From contig JANUWF010003375.1 of the NCBI GenBank assembly GCA_026120185.1, positions 2,995,736-3,059,735 of the forward strand: a DNA stretch of 64,000 bases. Direction: 5' to 3'. The DNA comes from Voacanga thouarsii. Taxonomy: Eukaryota > Streptophyta > Magnoliopsida > Gentianales > Apocynaceae. A model generated the notes under the pieces. The model saw only the letters and a program-made list of their open reading frames with translations. It did no database searches and was not told the origin of the DNA. Numbering within the stretch: position 1 is the first letter of the stretch; each line of letters opens with the position of its first letter. A program made the translations under genes and the position numbers. This document shows, one piece after another, positions 10,990 through 23,572 of this stretch.

Positions 10990-11322
10990 GATTTTGAGTA
11001 CTATTAGTGTAACTCCCCACAACCACGGGACCCGGTGGTTAGGGATGTCATCCCATTTAAGTGACAAGGGGTTTTATAATGCGATAACTAAATATTAAAA
11101 TTATAAAAACTTAAATAAACTCTGAAAATAAAATCTATTACAAGGGATATAATCTTGAAGGAGCTCCCCTGTTATGGCCTTTTGTGTCTGTTGGGTATAG
11201 CACATAAGATTAGAAATAAAGGAACAAGGAAATGTTTGAAGGATAAAAGAATATACAAGAACACACATAAAGTTAATACCTTTAGCTATAAATCAAGAAC
11301 TCTAGTAGAACAATGCCATTAG
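10990..11322 (-). repeat. Fragment of a Tekay/Del-like gypsy LTR (TGTAAC end)
   Basis: It starts TGTAACTCCCCACAACCACG and shares with the LTR at 61734 the order of a G-rich 'GTGGTTAGGGATGTCATCCC' stretch and 'GACAAGGGGT' followed by TTATAA. In this family the plus-strand TGTAAC end is the 3' end of a minus-oriented LTR. The fragment is cut on its right by the solo copia LTR at 11323, or merges there into another element. Confidence 0.5.
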
Positions 11323-13174
11323 TGAAGGGTTAAAATGGCAAAAATCATCAAAACGAAAGCTTGCTAGAAAAATGAAAAATTTACCTCTGTGATTAAATGG
11401 TTCTCTTCGTACTGATGTAGATGTCTGTACAACGATACTTGAGGATATTGGATCACGTGACGTCCTTGTAAACGTCTACTGTATCTTATTCACGTGAAGC
11501 CTTTGATCTTCGAATGGTGCCCGTAGCACAGCCAGTGAAGGCTTAAAGGTTAGGGTTTGATAAGCCTTGAAGGCTTGGTCGAAATACTTGCTGGGTCTCT
11601 TTCTCTGTGAGTGAAAATTGAATTCCGAAGTACTATAAACCAATCGAAGCCTTCAATTCATTTTTATTCATTTCAGTAGATCCCCAGAGAGAGAGTCCAT
11701 CTGCGTGCAAATAGAAAACATCCATGTTTTTTGTTATCTTGCACGCAAAACAACACGAGTTCCATTCCGTGTTGTTTTTTTATTTTAATTAATTAATCAA
11801 TTAAATTAATTATTAATTAATTATTAATTATTAATTTTATTTTACCCTTGGTCTTATTCATTGGAGCAGATAAAATTATTTATTCTTGGTTTGAACACCT
11901 ATAAATAATAAATCTCAATTATTTATTTTTTGGACTTTATTAAACATCCTAATAAATAATTAACAAACCCAAATATACCAATATAAAATTTTATACATTT
12001 TATCTAGTTTATATCAAGATTAATTTTCTAATTATTCAATCTGGGCCTTGTGCCCTGAATAATTAATTAACCAATTAAACTAGATAAAATAAATACTCTC
12101 TCTCGGATTTTTTATTTTATTATAGTCCAATAATAAATTAGAATAATAAAATAAAGCCCATAAATATCAAGACTAATTCCTTAATCCAAATATTTCATGA
12201 CTTAAGGGTTATTCCGGGGATCAAAAGACACATCGCATTAGCTACTAAAATAACCAAAATACCCCTACTATATAAATAGCTATATTTTGCATTTTAAATA
12301 TTTTCTAATATCACCATCAGGAAATATTGACCCCAAGGACAATGCTGCATTAGTAAAGTCTTCGACTTATAGGTGTAATGACTAAAATACTTTTCTACGC
12401 ATCGCCGTGCATTTAGAGAGGGGAAGTGTATTAACACCTTTTTAAAAGACATCTACTATCCTTAGACCTCTAGTCCAATGATCCATGATTCCTGGAATGT
12501 TTCCACTTTTCAAGGGAGCCATCCAAGTCATGTTTCCTAGGGCCCTGGATAATTAGATCATTTGAACAATTACAAGGGGCGATATAGCGTAGAAGTTATC
12601 TTGTACAAGTTTGTCTTAACTAACTAGTCATATATACCTAACATATAAGTATATTGGCTCTATGAAAGAACCTCAACTACAGTATATCAAAGTATATACT
12701 TCTAGTTTCGTCAGACTACCAACTCATACTCAAGCGGTAGAGTATTAGTCTATGCGTAGCATTAATAGTCTGGGTTTTTTTAAAATAGTACTTTTAGAAA
12801 CTACTATTACAGGTCCTATTCTACGTATTCGAAATACGCTCATGCTAAGAAGTGAATGGACTACTCACTCACTAAAGGTAAGTCATTCCCCATTTAGAAT
12901 TCATAACACAATAACCTATACATGATGATATTCCCATTCTCATCAATCAGTTAAGAACAAATATTTATGTGTTAAGTAACCCGTGATCCATACATTATTG
13001 TGAAAAATCACCATTCACATGGATCACTTACTTAAACACAATGAGTCATTTCCAAACGAAAATTGTGCACAAATAAAATGTAAATTCACAAACAAATTTT
13101 GAGAATACATTCTTTTATTAATAAATTTGATAATTATATCAAATAAACTAGTTTAGAGGACATATATTCCAACA
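11323..13174 (-). mobile_element. Solo copia LTR (family of element C), 1852 bp
   Basis: It runs from TGAAGG to TTCCAACA on the plus strand, so it reads TGTTGGAATATATG...on the minus strand, the same start as the LTRs of copia C. It aligns along its length with the solo LTR at 21636-23572. Flanking 5-mers ATTAG (11318-11322) and ATTAA (13175-13179) differ at one base, so it is a solo LTR left by recombination of a complete insertion. A minus-strand TATA box is visible at the ACTATATAAATAG near 12268. No coding content is expected. Confidence 0.8.
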
Positions 13175-13976
13175 ATTAAGACCCAAAATTTAGTTCAAAA
13201 GATCTACCACACAACACCAAAATACCTATAATTTAACAAGAAACAAAGAACAAGTGGGAAAAGAAGTGTAGACACTCAAAAAAGTAAACAACAAGAACCA
13301 TAGAAGAATAAAAGCATTTAAGACCCAAATTGTAAATGTAATATTAAATTATCCAAGGGTTTAAAGAGTTACCCCAAGGTCGGACTAATCCCTTGATTGG
13401 TCTTGAAATTAGGAAGAACAAAGGAGGATTATCTTCACTCCTTAGGCCCTAACCTTCTAGAGGGAATTCTCCTCAATATACAATGTATCCAAGTTGTCCA
13501 AAATACCATAAGTCTCTCCTATTTAAAGGCCTCCTAAGACTATACAAGTGTTGGGGCTAAAAAGGTGAAATTTGGCTTTGATTTCATAAAAAACAAAATA
13601 GCTTGGAGCTTCCCGCGGATCAAGCCAGCATCGATTCCTTTTTGTTTTAGAAGTGCTTTTTCAAATAGAGCTAAACTTAATTCTACCTGCACTAGACAAA
13701 AAGCTGGTGCTGGGTTGCCCTCCTTACCTAGTGCCAGTTCTTCTCTGGCCAGTCCTCCTTGAACTTCATTTTGGTCTTCAAGCTTCCCTTGATCCCTGCT
13801 CGAATAGCCACTTGAATAATCATCCAATTATGTTCTTGATGGCCTTCTAATGTTGTCCATGGTTCATCCCATCTCAAGTAAGCTCCCATGTATGTTTGTA
13901 GTCTGTCTCGGAAGCATTTTGTTTATGCTATTGTCAAAGGTCCTTGGGCATTTGATTATGAGTTCTCTCCCTCTTC
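13175..13976 (-). repeat. 3' flank / LTR of gypsy element A
   Basis: This follows the integrase C-terminus of A on the minus strand and so should be its downstream coding tail and 3' LTR. It holds a TATA-like TTTAAATAGG on the minus strand near 13525, a GCTGGTGCTGGG/CTAGTGCCAG GC-rich patch near 13710-13735, and the same word order as 7990-9080. Open frames of 65-95 codons here (13540-13850) overlap on both strands and show no domain, so they are by-products of base composition. Confidence 0.45.
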
Positions 13977-14496
13977 TCATGATTGTGCCTCTTTTCTTGG
14001 GTGATTCCTATCATTTTTCCCTTCTTGAAGTTGATTCACCCTTAAATTATCACTTACATTATGAGGAGATAGATCAATCAAATTGAAAGTGACACTTACA
14101 TTATACTCATCTACGATGTCTATCTTGTATACATTGTCTCCATATCGCTCCAAAAACTTGGAATGGTCCATCTCCTTGAGGGTTAAGCTTCGTTTTCCTA
14201 GATATGGAAAACATTTCCTTGCGTAGATGCACCTAAACCTAATCTCCCGGTTTGAAGATCACCTTCTTCTGTCCTTGATTGTGTTTGAATGCAAGATCCT
14301 TGTTGCACCTCTCTATGATGTTCTTGACCTTCTCATGCAATGAGTTAACCATTTTTGCCTTCTTTTTGCCATCAAGGTTCAATCTCTCATTTGTGAGCAA
14401 AAGCGTTAAGTCCAAAGGGGTTAGTGGATTAAAACCATAGACAATTTGAAAGGAGAAAAGAAAGTAATGGAATAGATAGTGGATTAATGCAAACTA
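13977..14496 (-). pseudogene. Gypsy A integrase, C-terminal part
   Basis: On the minus strand the translation gives FSFQIVYGFNPLTPLDL, then a stretch with GKKKAKMVNSLHEKVKN, KVIFKPGD, and later YNVSVTFNLIDLSPHNVS. These are the classic landmarks of the plant Ty3/gypsy integrase C-terminal half, which in an active element inserts cDNA into the genome. Several stops and at least one frameshift break it. The left-hand neighbour is the downstream flank of A. The N-terminal half of the same gene is at 59967 onward, split off by the insertion of B. If B and one target copy are removed, the codons for IEF and A become adjacent in one frame. Confidence 0.85.
14492..14496. repeat. Target-site duplication of B, left copy
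   Basis: AACTA here pairs with AACTC at 59967-59971 (one mismatch). The two lie at the outer edges of a 45,470-bp block and within one interrupted integrase codon series. Confidence 0.7.
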
Positions 14497-16322
14497 TATA
14501 ACACCCCCAACTACCTACGTACTTAAAAAGGGTGCGGATGTTGCCCTACCCAAAGGACTAGGGGTCTTTATAATTAGGTAACAATAAAACTAGAATAGAA
14601 TAGAAATAAATAAAATCTTATTACAATGGAAAACATTGTCTACAAGTCTCTTAATTCAAATAAAATAAAGCAACTCTCAGAACAAGAGCAAAATCAAGAA
14701 ATTGAATGTAATTATCTTCTAATAGTACTCGATCTTGTCAAAGCTGGCAGATCCTGAAATATGACATCAAAAGAGTGTGAGAAATATATCTCAGTAAGTC
14801 TTGTGTGTGCTCTTGTTTGAATCAAAATAGATTTCATGAATACACTTTGAAATTATTCCTCAAAAGTTGATTGCAAGTTAAATATTTTTCCATAAATAAC
14901 AGTGTGTGGTATTTAACATCAAAATCATAATAGTATGTAACGTACAAAAACCATTCAAACATAAACGAGCTATGAAATGGGGCTATGCATTCAGTGTTTC
15001 ATTCAAGATTCATTTTTAAAATTTGGTTTTTTATTTTTTCCATCACAACCTAACCGAATTATTAAGAAATCTGTTTTAGCTGAACTGAAATAATTTTGGT
15101 TCGGTTCAGTTTGGTTGTGAACCAAATTAAGAGATCCAAATTTAGCTAGCCCATGAAGTATTAATCTAAGTCTAATATAAAATTAAATCCCCTTTGACTG
15201 GCCTATTTAGTTGGCCTAATACAAAATAAATCCCAAATTTAATATAAATTTTAATACAAATTAAAGTCTAAACATTTTAAAACCATTACATAAGTATCAA
15301 AACAACTTAACATCAAGAAAACTTCCCCAATAGCCATGAAAAATAATCTAACTAGAAGTCTAACAACAGATCTTGAGTTAACAATACAACTTACAAGCAC
15401 CGAACTGAAATAACCGAATCGAACCTAAATATTAAAAAAATCACAATTTATATATAAATAAATGATTATTAATTAATATTTTAATTAAAAATATAATTTT
15501 AGTTTTTTCGATTTGTTATTTTGGAAAACCGAACCGAATATTTATATAAATTTCAAAACCGAACCAAACCGATTTTTATTAAAACCGAACCGAATTGAAA
15601 AATTGGTTCTATTTGATTCGTAAATTTGGTTTAAACCAAATAGTGCACAACCCTACTATGAAACCTTGCATCATAGCTTTGCCATGAAACCCATCATAAC
15701 AATAAACACTGTGATACTCTATATTACAATGAAGTGGGTGTACGACCTATTGAGTAAGATACTTCTCCATCTCTTACCATAACTTATCAGATGTCTGCCC
15801 CAGAATAACAACCCACTTGGACTGAAGTGCTAGGTCGGACCGACCTGACCTACTAGAACTGATACATTTTCTAAATAAAGCTCATCTCTCAGAGGTAGCC
15901 TCCTACTGAGGGACTTACTTTACTTTTTAAGGGTTAGTCCTAATAGTCTGCCTTTATTGAGCACTCAACGTTCCAATAGATCGTTCAAAATCCAATCTTA
16001 ATATATCTACTTTCAAATATTTTGGTCATGCAAGCATAGTTTTTGAATAATTTGTTGAAAATTGTTTTACAAATAAAAGGTCTTTAACGAAAACGAACAA
16101 GTATGCATTCCAAATAATCATATCATTAAGACAGCCATATTTCACAATTGACTTGCAATTTAGAGCTTTAGTACATAAAATTTAATGCAAGGACTTACCT
16201 GGAATAGTTCACTCAAATAAGCAAAATTTCAATTGCTTTGATCGCTTACTTCAATTATAACGCCTTAACCTAAAACATATAATATACCACAGTCAAGATT
16301 TATCCCAATACATGGTTCAATA
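14497..16322 (-). mobile_element. Solo LTR B (Tekay/Del-like), segment 1 of 3
   Basis: The plus-strand end reads TATAACACCCCC, a decayed TGTAACACCCC. Internal blocks such as CTACTGAGGGACTTAC and AGTCCTAATAGTCTG match the LTR at 61734-64000. The LTR continues at 49765 after copia C and at 59743 after element H, and ends GGGGTTTTACA at 59966. Without its nested insertions B is about 3.9 kb, a long LTR as is usual for Tekay/Del elements. It is a solo LTR, since no internal region is present and the target duplication is kept. Confidence 0.75.
14978..15655. mobile_element. Non-autonomous hAT element, 678 bp
   Basis: An exact 8-bp target duplication, CTATGAAA (14970-14977 and 15656-15663), flanks it. 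The right end read inward is TAGGGTTGTGCACT and the left end TGGGGCTATGCATT: 10 of 14 match and all four differences are transitions. Subterminal regions are full of GGTTCGGTT/AACCGAACC words, typical of this plant hAT group, where they probably serve as transposase-binding sites. There is no transposase frame. It lies inside LTR B and so is younger than B. Confidence 0.85.
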
Positions 16323-18177
16323 TGTTGGAATGTATCTGATGTAAATTTAATATAATAAATAAAAGTTTTTATTTTCAAATTTGTTTGTGTAATTTTACTT
16401 TAATTTGTTTCACACGATCTTGTTAGAAAACCTTCATTGTACTTAAATAAGTGAACTATATGAATAGAAGTCTTTCACAGTAAGGCATGAATCATAGGTT
16501 ACTTAACACATAAAGGTAGTTCTTAACTAGATAATGAGAATGGAAATTTTATTAAGTTTATGGTTATTATATTATGAATTCCAAATAGGGAATGACTTAC
16601 ATTTAGCTAGTGAGTAGTCCACTCACATCATAGTATAAGCATATTTGGTATATGTAGAACAAGATCCGCAATAGTAGTTTCTTAAAGTACTAAAATAATA
16701 GAACCTTAAAATATTATAGCTACAACGTAGACTAATACCCTACGGTTTGAGTATAGGTTAGTGGTCTAGCGAAGTTGGGAGCATATACTTCGATATATTA
16801 TAAGTAAGATTCTACTGTATGATCAATATATTCATATATTGGGTATATGCGATCAGTTAGTTAAGATAGATTCATACAAGATAACTTTTATGTTCTTGTT
16901 GGAGATATTACCCCTTGCAACTGTCTGAATGGTCTATAGACCTAAGACCCTCTGAAACATAATTTGGATGTTTGCTTTCGGATAGCTCCCTAGTAAAGCA
17001 AAAATATTCTAGCAAATCACGAGCCATTGGATTAAAGGTCAAAGGATGGTAGATATCATTTAGAGAGGTGTTAGTACACTATTTTCTCTCTAAATGAACG
17101 ACATTACGTAGAACGTTATTTTAGTCATTACAACTCTAGGTCGAAGACATTGCTATGTGCTGCATTATCCTTAAGGTCAATATTTTCTTATGATGATAAA
17201 AAAAAAATATTTAATATGCAAAATACCACTATTTCTATAGTAAGGGTATTTTGGTCATTTTAGCAGCCAAGGATGATGTATTTTGTGGTCCCCGAATATA
17301 AATCCTAATTAATTTTGGGCTAAGGAAATAATGTTAAATAAATATGAGTTTTATTTTATTCAAGTAGTCTGATTTATTATTAGACTAGAATAAAATAAAA
17401 GGCCCAGAAGAGAGAATAAAATAATTATCTACTTTAATTAGTTAATTAATTATTGGAGACTTAGACTCGAATTGAATAATTGGAAACTAACTTGGGATTA
17501 AACTAGGAATAAGGCTTGATAAATTGTCTTGGTCTTTTTGGGTTAGTTTTTTTTTTATTTATGGGCTTTATTAGTCTAAGATTAAATAAATAATTAAAGA
17601 TTTATTATTTATTTATGGGCTTATTAGTCCAAGAAAACATAAATAATTAAGCCAAGCCCGATAGCATGGACAAGGTCCATGGACTATGACTTGGTTTTAC
17701 TAGTTTACCTTAGCTAAACTTCTTCTGGTGGAAATAAGATAATGACATCCGAATGTTGGGGATGATTTGAGAGTTATATGAACAAAAAAGGATAGCCAGA
17801 AAACTCTCTCTCTCATCTCTCTGTGTTTTTGTTCTTCTAGAAACAAGAACATAGATTCTTTTATTCCTCTTGATTATGCTAATCTTGATAGTAGTAGGTC
17901 AAGAAGGTTAGACCAGTTTCTTTACTTTGGTTGCTTTCACTAGCAATATTAGGCGGTAGTTATATTTCGGAAGATCAAGACATTCATGCAAAGGCAAAGC
18001 TAGAGATTGGCCAGACATTCACTAGAGAACAACTTCCAAAGACTCAACCAAAGTCTTCTTCTCAACCACAACAGGAGGAAAAACATCCTAAACATAGAGG
18101 TATAATGTTTTGAGCCTTCCGCTTTGCTTTTTTTTTTTATGCTTCTGTGTGTGCATTATTTGCTCGATCCACTATCA
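16323..18177 (+). mobile_element. 5' LTR of copia element C
   Basis: It begins TGTTGGAATGTA and ends near ACTATCA, two bases before the primer-binding site. It aligns with the 3' LTR at 47641-49764. An LTR supplies promoter and poly(A) signals for the genomic transcript. The element is flanked by CAATA (16318-16322) and CAATC (49765-49769). It contains the single copy of a block near 17050-17290 that is duplicated in the 3' LTR. Confidence 0.85.
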
Positions 18178-18179
18178 AG

Positions 18180-18191
18180 TGGTATCAGAGC
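18180..18191 (+). promoter_or_regulatory. Primer-binding site of copia C (tRNA-Met initiator)
   Basis: TGGTATCAGAGC lies two bases after the 5' LTR. It is complementary to the 3' end of plant initiator tRNA-Met, which primes minus-strand cDNA synthesis. It fixes the orientation of C as plus. Confidence 0.9.
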
Positions 18192-19889
18192 CTGGGTTTT
18201 GGTAAACATAGGTTGCATACTAGTATAATAAAATTGGATAGATGGATGGTTGTTTCTGGATCCCTCTTGTTCTTTTCTAGTATGGGTGGTTCTTCTGTAA
18301 GTCTCGCGTGTGGAGACATAGGGCTCTGTAATTTAATGGCTTTCATAGATCTCGTGTAAAGACTGCAATTAAGGCATAGGAGTTGTGTATTTATAGACTA
18401 TTTAATCGTTGTTGTGATTTCTCTAAATTATCAGAGTCTGGACAGAGCTCTGGATGAAAAAGATGAAGAAAAATGGAGGAATTCATAGCAAAGCCAGGCT
18501 GCGGCTAAGGAGGAAATTGGGCTAAGCCTCGGCAGGCTTTGTGAAAGCCAACCACGGCCTACCCTTATGCAAGCCGCGCACAACTTTCTCTTAGCCTCGC
18601 GCAAGCCACGTGCGACTAAGAGCAAGCCAGCCGTGGGGGCTATGGTTCGATTTTTTATAGCGAGTCGGATTAGTTTTTTGGGTCAGTTGCAAGTCTTCTG
18701 AAGAATTATTTCCTCTGTAATTTTTTATTTATTTTGGGTCCCATACCATGTGAGGTTACTGTTATGTAATAGTTATATTTTTAAAAATATTTTGCATGTA
18801 AAAGTAGTAAAGGGACTAGGATTAAACAAGATCATTAATTAAATTAAATTAATGTGTTTAATCAAATTATGTGATCACTTAGGTTTTAAAAGAATAGAAA
18901 ATGCATGAAAAACATTTAATGTTTTTGAGCATGGTATTTTCTTTTTGGGTCAACTTAAGTGCATGTTTTTCAAGACTAAAAGTTTTGAAAAATAAATTGA
19001 CAAGGGAAAATGTTTTTGAATTAATTAATAGGCTTATTGGCTTGGAAAAAAAAATTAATCCTTGAGTATTCTCTCAAAAATTTTGTATCCTTGATATAGA
19101 GACTAAATAGATTTAGATATTTTGTAAATTAATGAAAACCAATTAAATTATTTTTATTTAAAACTTTTTTGTCAATTTTATCACAAAATTAGAGATCAAA
19201 GTCTCAAGATAGTTTTGATGGAAAATTTTGAAATTATTAAGTTTTTAACTTAAATAAAATTAATCCATGAAAAATCTTTCCAAAGGTATTAATCTTGACG
19301 TAGAGATTTAAGGGGTTGGATATTTTATTTTTGAGTTAGGAGAAAATTTAATGGAACTTTTTAAAAAGGATATTTTTCCTAAAAAACATTATATTTTAAA
19401 AGACGAAGTAGGAGAAGGGTTCCAATAGCTTCACGACTTCTATCACGGTTCTCATTAGAGATCATGGGTCTCCTCACATCACCTTGAGAGTGAACTCGTA
19501 TAGGATAGAGATTATACAAGGATCTAGAACTATTGGAAAGGATATAATTAATACTCAGGACATGTACTATGATCGGTCAGTCTACGTTGGAGGTTGTAGT
19601 GCCAACTTTGTCTATAGAAAATGAGAAGAAATGGCCATCCTATCAATGGAGTTATCTTCTAAATCATTACCTAGAAGGGAAATTAATTAGTGATGGTTAA
19701 CACACTTAGCTTAGAAAATCTGTTAATCTTCCCAAGAATATATGTCAGTTTTTCTAAGAGCCAAATGAATCATATTATAGATAATAGTGATAAAGTAAGA
19801 TATAATTAGTTTTAATATGAGGAAAAAATGTACAAATTTTTGTTTTACATAATTTGAGAATTTTCTTTTATTTTACGAATTTCAAAAAT
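18192..19889 (+). other. Untranslated leader of copia C with a GC-rich patch
   Basis: About 1.7 kb separates the primer site from gag, which is long for a copia element. A 160-bp GC-rich patch at 18470-18640 repeats AAGCC-type words many times, in contrast with the surrounding AT-rich sequence. The rest is AT-rich without domains. The short open frames here (17931-18113, 18147-18359, 18625-18431) fall in LTR or leader and are not genes. Confidence 0.55.
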
Positions 19890-21635
19890 AGTCGGTGGTG
19901 ATTCTTTTAGTTTTTTGGTCGTTATTCTCCACGAGAATAAGTTAATGGGTCCAAACTATATGGATTGGAAAAAGAACATGGACATAATACTTATTGCGGA
20001 AGAGTATAAGTATATCCTGTATGAACCTGTCTTGAAATTGGGGAGAGTTCCACCGAGAAAGAGAGTGAGGCTGAGAAAGTATATAAGAAGACTGATGAGA
20101 TAGCTCGTTGATATATGTTAGCCTCCATATCAAATTTGTTCTTGTCAAAACACAAGCACATGGCCACTGTGTATGACATTAGCATGTCATTGGTCACCAT
20201 GTTCACTGACAAGAGTCGGTCCGTGAGGCAGAAGGCTCTTAGAGCGATCATGAATATCAAGATGGCTAAGGAAGCATCAGTCAGAGAGTATATACTTAAG
20301 ATGATTACTACTTTCGAAGAACCAGAAGTCCTGGGGGCCACATTGACCCGGAGAGCCAGGTAGACATGGTTTTTGAGACTTTGCCGGACTCCTTTGCTTA
20401 GTTCAAGTTAAATTATAATATGAACAAGTTAAAGATAACTCTAACTAAGCTAATAAAAGAGTTTGAGGTGGCAGAAAAAGTTATGAGGCCTTAATCTAAG
20501 GCCTTGGTAGCTAAGTCATTTTTTTCAAGAATTGGGCCGAAGCCAAGAAAGTTCAAGAAGAAGAAAAGAAACCTAGCGGCCAAGCCCAAGTCCTAGTGTA
20601 ACAAGCTAAAAGAAAAGTGTTTCAAATGTGGTAAGAAGGGATATTGGAAAAAAGAGCATCTAGACCTTTGAGCCAAGAAAAACCCCACAGGTATTACATA
20701 CTACCTTGAGTCTGTTATAATGGTTGGATCATTATCCACTTAGATTGTTGACTTTGGAACCACTGACCATATTTGTAACTCCTTGTAGAGGTTTATGAAA
20801 ATAAAGAGACTTAGGAAAGTAAGCATGGTTTTTGTGTGGGAAAAGGAGCACGAGTATAGGCTCGAGCAGTGGGAGATCTGGAACTATATTTTGATTGTAA
20901 TAGAACAATTTTGTTCAATGATATTTTTTATATTTCTGGTTTTAAATAGAATTTAATTTCATTTGCAAAACTTATTAATCATGGTTATTCTATTTCTTTT
21001 TATTCTGGTATTTCTTTCAGTAGAGATGGAAATGTTTTATGTACTAGGCACATGTATAGAAATTTATTCTTCATAAATCCTATTAACAATCAAGCAAACA
21101 AAACTCTAAGTGAACCTTTAATTAAGAAGAGAAAGGACAATATCAATAATTCATATTTATGGCATTTGAAGTTGGGTCACATTAACTCAATCAAGATTTA
21201 GAGGTTAATCTATGATGGGCCTTTAAACTCATTGAGATTAGAAAGTTAGCCTCAGTATGAATCATGCCTTATGGAGAAGATGATCAAAGGTCATTTACCC
21301 AAAAGGCAAAAAGAGCCAAGGAAATACTGAGTTTAGTTCACATTGATGTGTGTGGTCCCCCTATTCGTACTAGTAAGAGGTGATTTTGAGTACTTTATCA
21401 TGTTCATGGATGATTGTATAAGGTTTGGTTACATTTACCTGATGAGGCATAAGTCTGGCTCTTTTAAAAAGTTCAAAGAGTATAAGGCTGAGGTGGAGTA
21501 TTGAACAGGTAAACTAAGTAATATCATTCGATCGTATTGTGGTAAAGAGTACCTCCTAAGTGAGTTTAAGGACTATATAGTACATCGTAGTATAGTAACT
21601 CAAGTGAGTACTGCTGGGACACCCCAGCAGAATGG
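19890..21635 (+). pseudogene. Copia C gag, protease and integrase N-terminal part
   Basis: Frames shifted by indels spell a copia polyprotein. Gag (UBN2 type) is seen as NKLMGPNYMDWKKNMDI and then SNLFLSKHKHMATVYDI...REYILKM. A degenerate zinc knuckle CFKCGKKGYW follows near 20618. The aspartic protease site appears as VDFGTTDHICNS near 20747. The pre-integrase motif WHLKLGHINSIKI is near 21160, and the integrase core begins LVHIDVCGP near 21335, running to TAGTPQQNG. In a live element these package RNA, cleave the polyprotein and insert cDNA. Stops and frameshifts are many. A solo LTR cuts the integrase after the codons for QQNG. Confidence 0.85.
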
Positions 21636-22158
21636 TGAAGGCTTAAAATGACAGAAATCATTAAAACGAAAGCATTCTAGGAAAATGAAAAATTTACCTC
21701 TGCGATTGAATAACTCTCTTCGCACTGGTGTAGATGTCTGTACAAGGATACTTGAGGCTATTGGATCACGTCTTTGTAAACATCTATTGCGTCTCATTCA
21801 CGCGAAGCCTTTGATCTTCCAAAATAGTGCCCATAGCACAGCTGGTGAAAGCTTAAAGATTGGGGTTTGATAAGCCTTGAAGGCTTCTGTGAATGGGTTT
21901 GTTTTTTGTGAATGAAAATGAACAACAAAGAGCACTTTCTTTCCTTTGCTTCTCTGTGATTAAAAAATCAAAAGCTACAGAAGTGCAAACCAAAAGGCTA
22001 CCACCTCAATTCATTTTCCATTCATTTGAATCAATACCCGAGAGAGCATCCATTCGCGTGCAAACAGAAAGCATCCATGTTTTCTGTTATCTTGCAGGCA
22101 AAACAACACGGGTTCCTTCATGTGTTGTTTTTTTAATTAATTAATTAATTAAATTAAT

Positions 22159-22214
<56 letters not shown>

Positions 22215-23572
22215 AATTTTATTTTACCTTTGGTCTTATTCATTGGGCCAGATAAAATGATTTATTCTTAGATTTGAACACCCATAAATAATAAATCTCA
22301 ATTATTTATTTTATGAGCTTTATTAAACAGCCCAATAAATAATTAACAAGCCCAAATAGACCAATATAAAATTTCATACATTTTATCTAGTTTACATCTA
22401 GATTAATTTTCTAACTATTCAATCTGGGCCTTGGGCCCTGAATAATTAATTAACCAATTAAACTAAATAAAATAAATACTCTCTCTCGGACCTTTTATTT
22501 TATTCTAATCCAATAATAAATTAGACTAATAAAATAAAACCCATAATTATCAAGACCAATTCCTTAACCCAAATCTTTCAAGACTTAAGGGCTATTTCGG
22601 GGACCAAAAGATACATCATCTTGGTTACTAAAATGACCAAAATACCCCTGCTATATAAATAGTTATATTTTGTACTTTAAATATTTTTTAATATCACCAT
22701 AAGGAAATATTGACCCTAAGGACAATGCTGCGTTAGTAAAGTCTTCGACCTACAGGTGTAATGACTAAAATACCCCTCTACGCATCGCTGTGTATTTAGA
22801 GAAGAAGAGTGTACTAACACCTCTCTAATAGGCATCTACCATCCTTAGACCTCTAGTCCAATGATCTATGACTCCTGGAATGTTTTCACTTTTCAAAAGA
22901 GCTACCTTAAAGTAAACATCCAAGTCATGTTCCACAAGACCCTGGATAATTAGATCATTTGAATAGCTACAAGGGGCAATATAATGTAGAAGCTATCTTG
23001 TATAAGTCTGTCTTAACTAACTAGTCACATATACCCAACATACAAGTATATTGGCTCTACAAAAGAACCTCAACTACAGTATATCAAAGTATATACTTCT
23101 AGTTTCGTCAGACTACCAATTCATACTCAAGCGGTAGAGTATCAGTCTACGTTGTAGCAGTAATAGTTTGGGTTTCTTTTAAATAGTACTTTTAGAAATC
23201 ACTATTATATATCCTGTTCTACGTATTCGAAATACGTTCATGCCATGAAGTGAGTGGATTACTCATTGGTTAAAGGTAAGTCATTCTCCATTTGGAATTC
23301 ACAACACAATAATCTATACATGTTGAAATTCCCATTTTCATCAATCGGTTAAGAACAAACATTTATGTGTTAAGTAACCCGTGATCCATACCTTACTGTG
23401 AAATACCACCATTCACATGGATCACTTACTTAAACACAATGGGTCCTTTCCAAATGAAAATCGTACACAAATAAAATGTAGATTCAAAAATAAATTTTGA
23501 GAATAAATTCTTTTATTAATAAATTCGATAATTACATCAGATAAACTAGTTTAAAGGGCATATATTCCAACA
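21636..23572 (-). mobile_element. Solo copia LTR inserted in the integrase of C, 1937 bp
   Basis: It runs TGAAGG...TTCCAACA on the plus strand, i.e. TGTTGGAATATATGCC on the minus strand. It has an exact target duplication AATGG (21631-21635 and 23573-23577). It is related to the LTRs of C itself and closely to the solo LTR at 11323-13174. A minus-strand TATA box lies in GCTATATAAATAG near 22655. Removing it and one duplication restores the integrase frame from PQQN to GVAK. Confidence 0.9.
22159..22210. repeat. Compound (TA)n-(GA)n microsatellite
   Basis: About 13 TA units (22159-22184) run into 13 GA units (22185-22210) inside the solo LTR. The sister LTR at 11323-13174 has only a TTAATTAA-rich stretch at the same point, so the expansion arose after the copies separated. 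Confidence 0.95.

Noticed and set aside
18180..18191. Endogenous pararetrovirus (which also uses a tRNA-Met primer site)
   Set aside because: The site is flanked by LTRs, and the downstream order gag-protease-integrase-RT-RNase H is copia. No movement-protein or coat-protein motifs were seen.
19991..20341. 116-codon minus-strand open frame
   Set aside because: Antisense to the copia C gag, whose plus-strand translation matches the gag family. A shadow.
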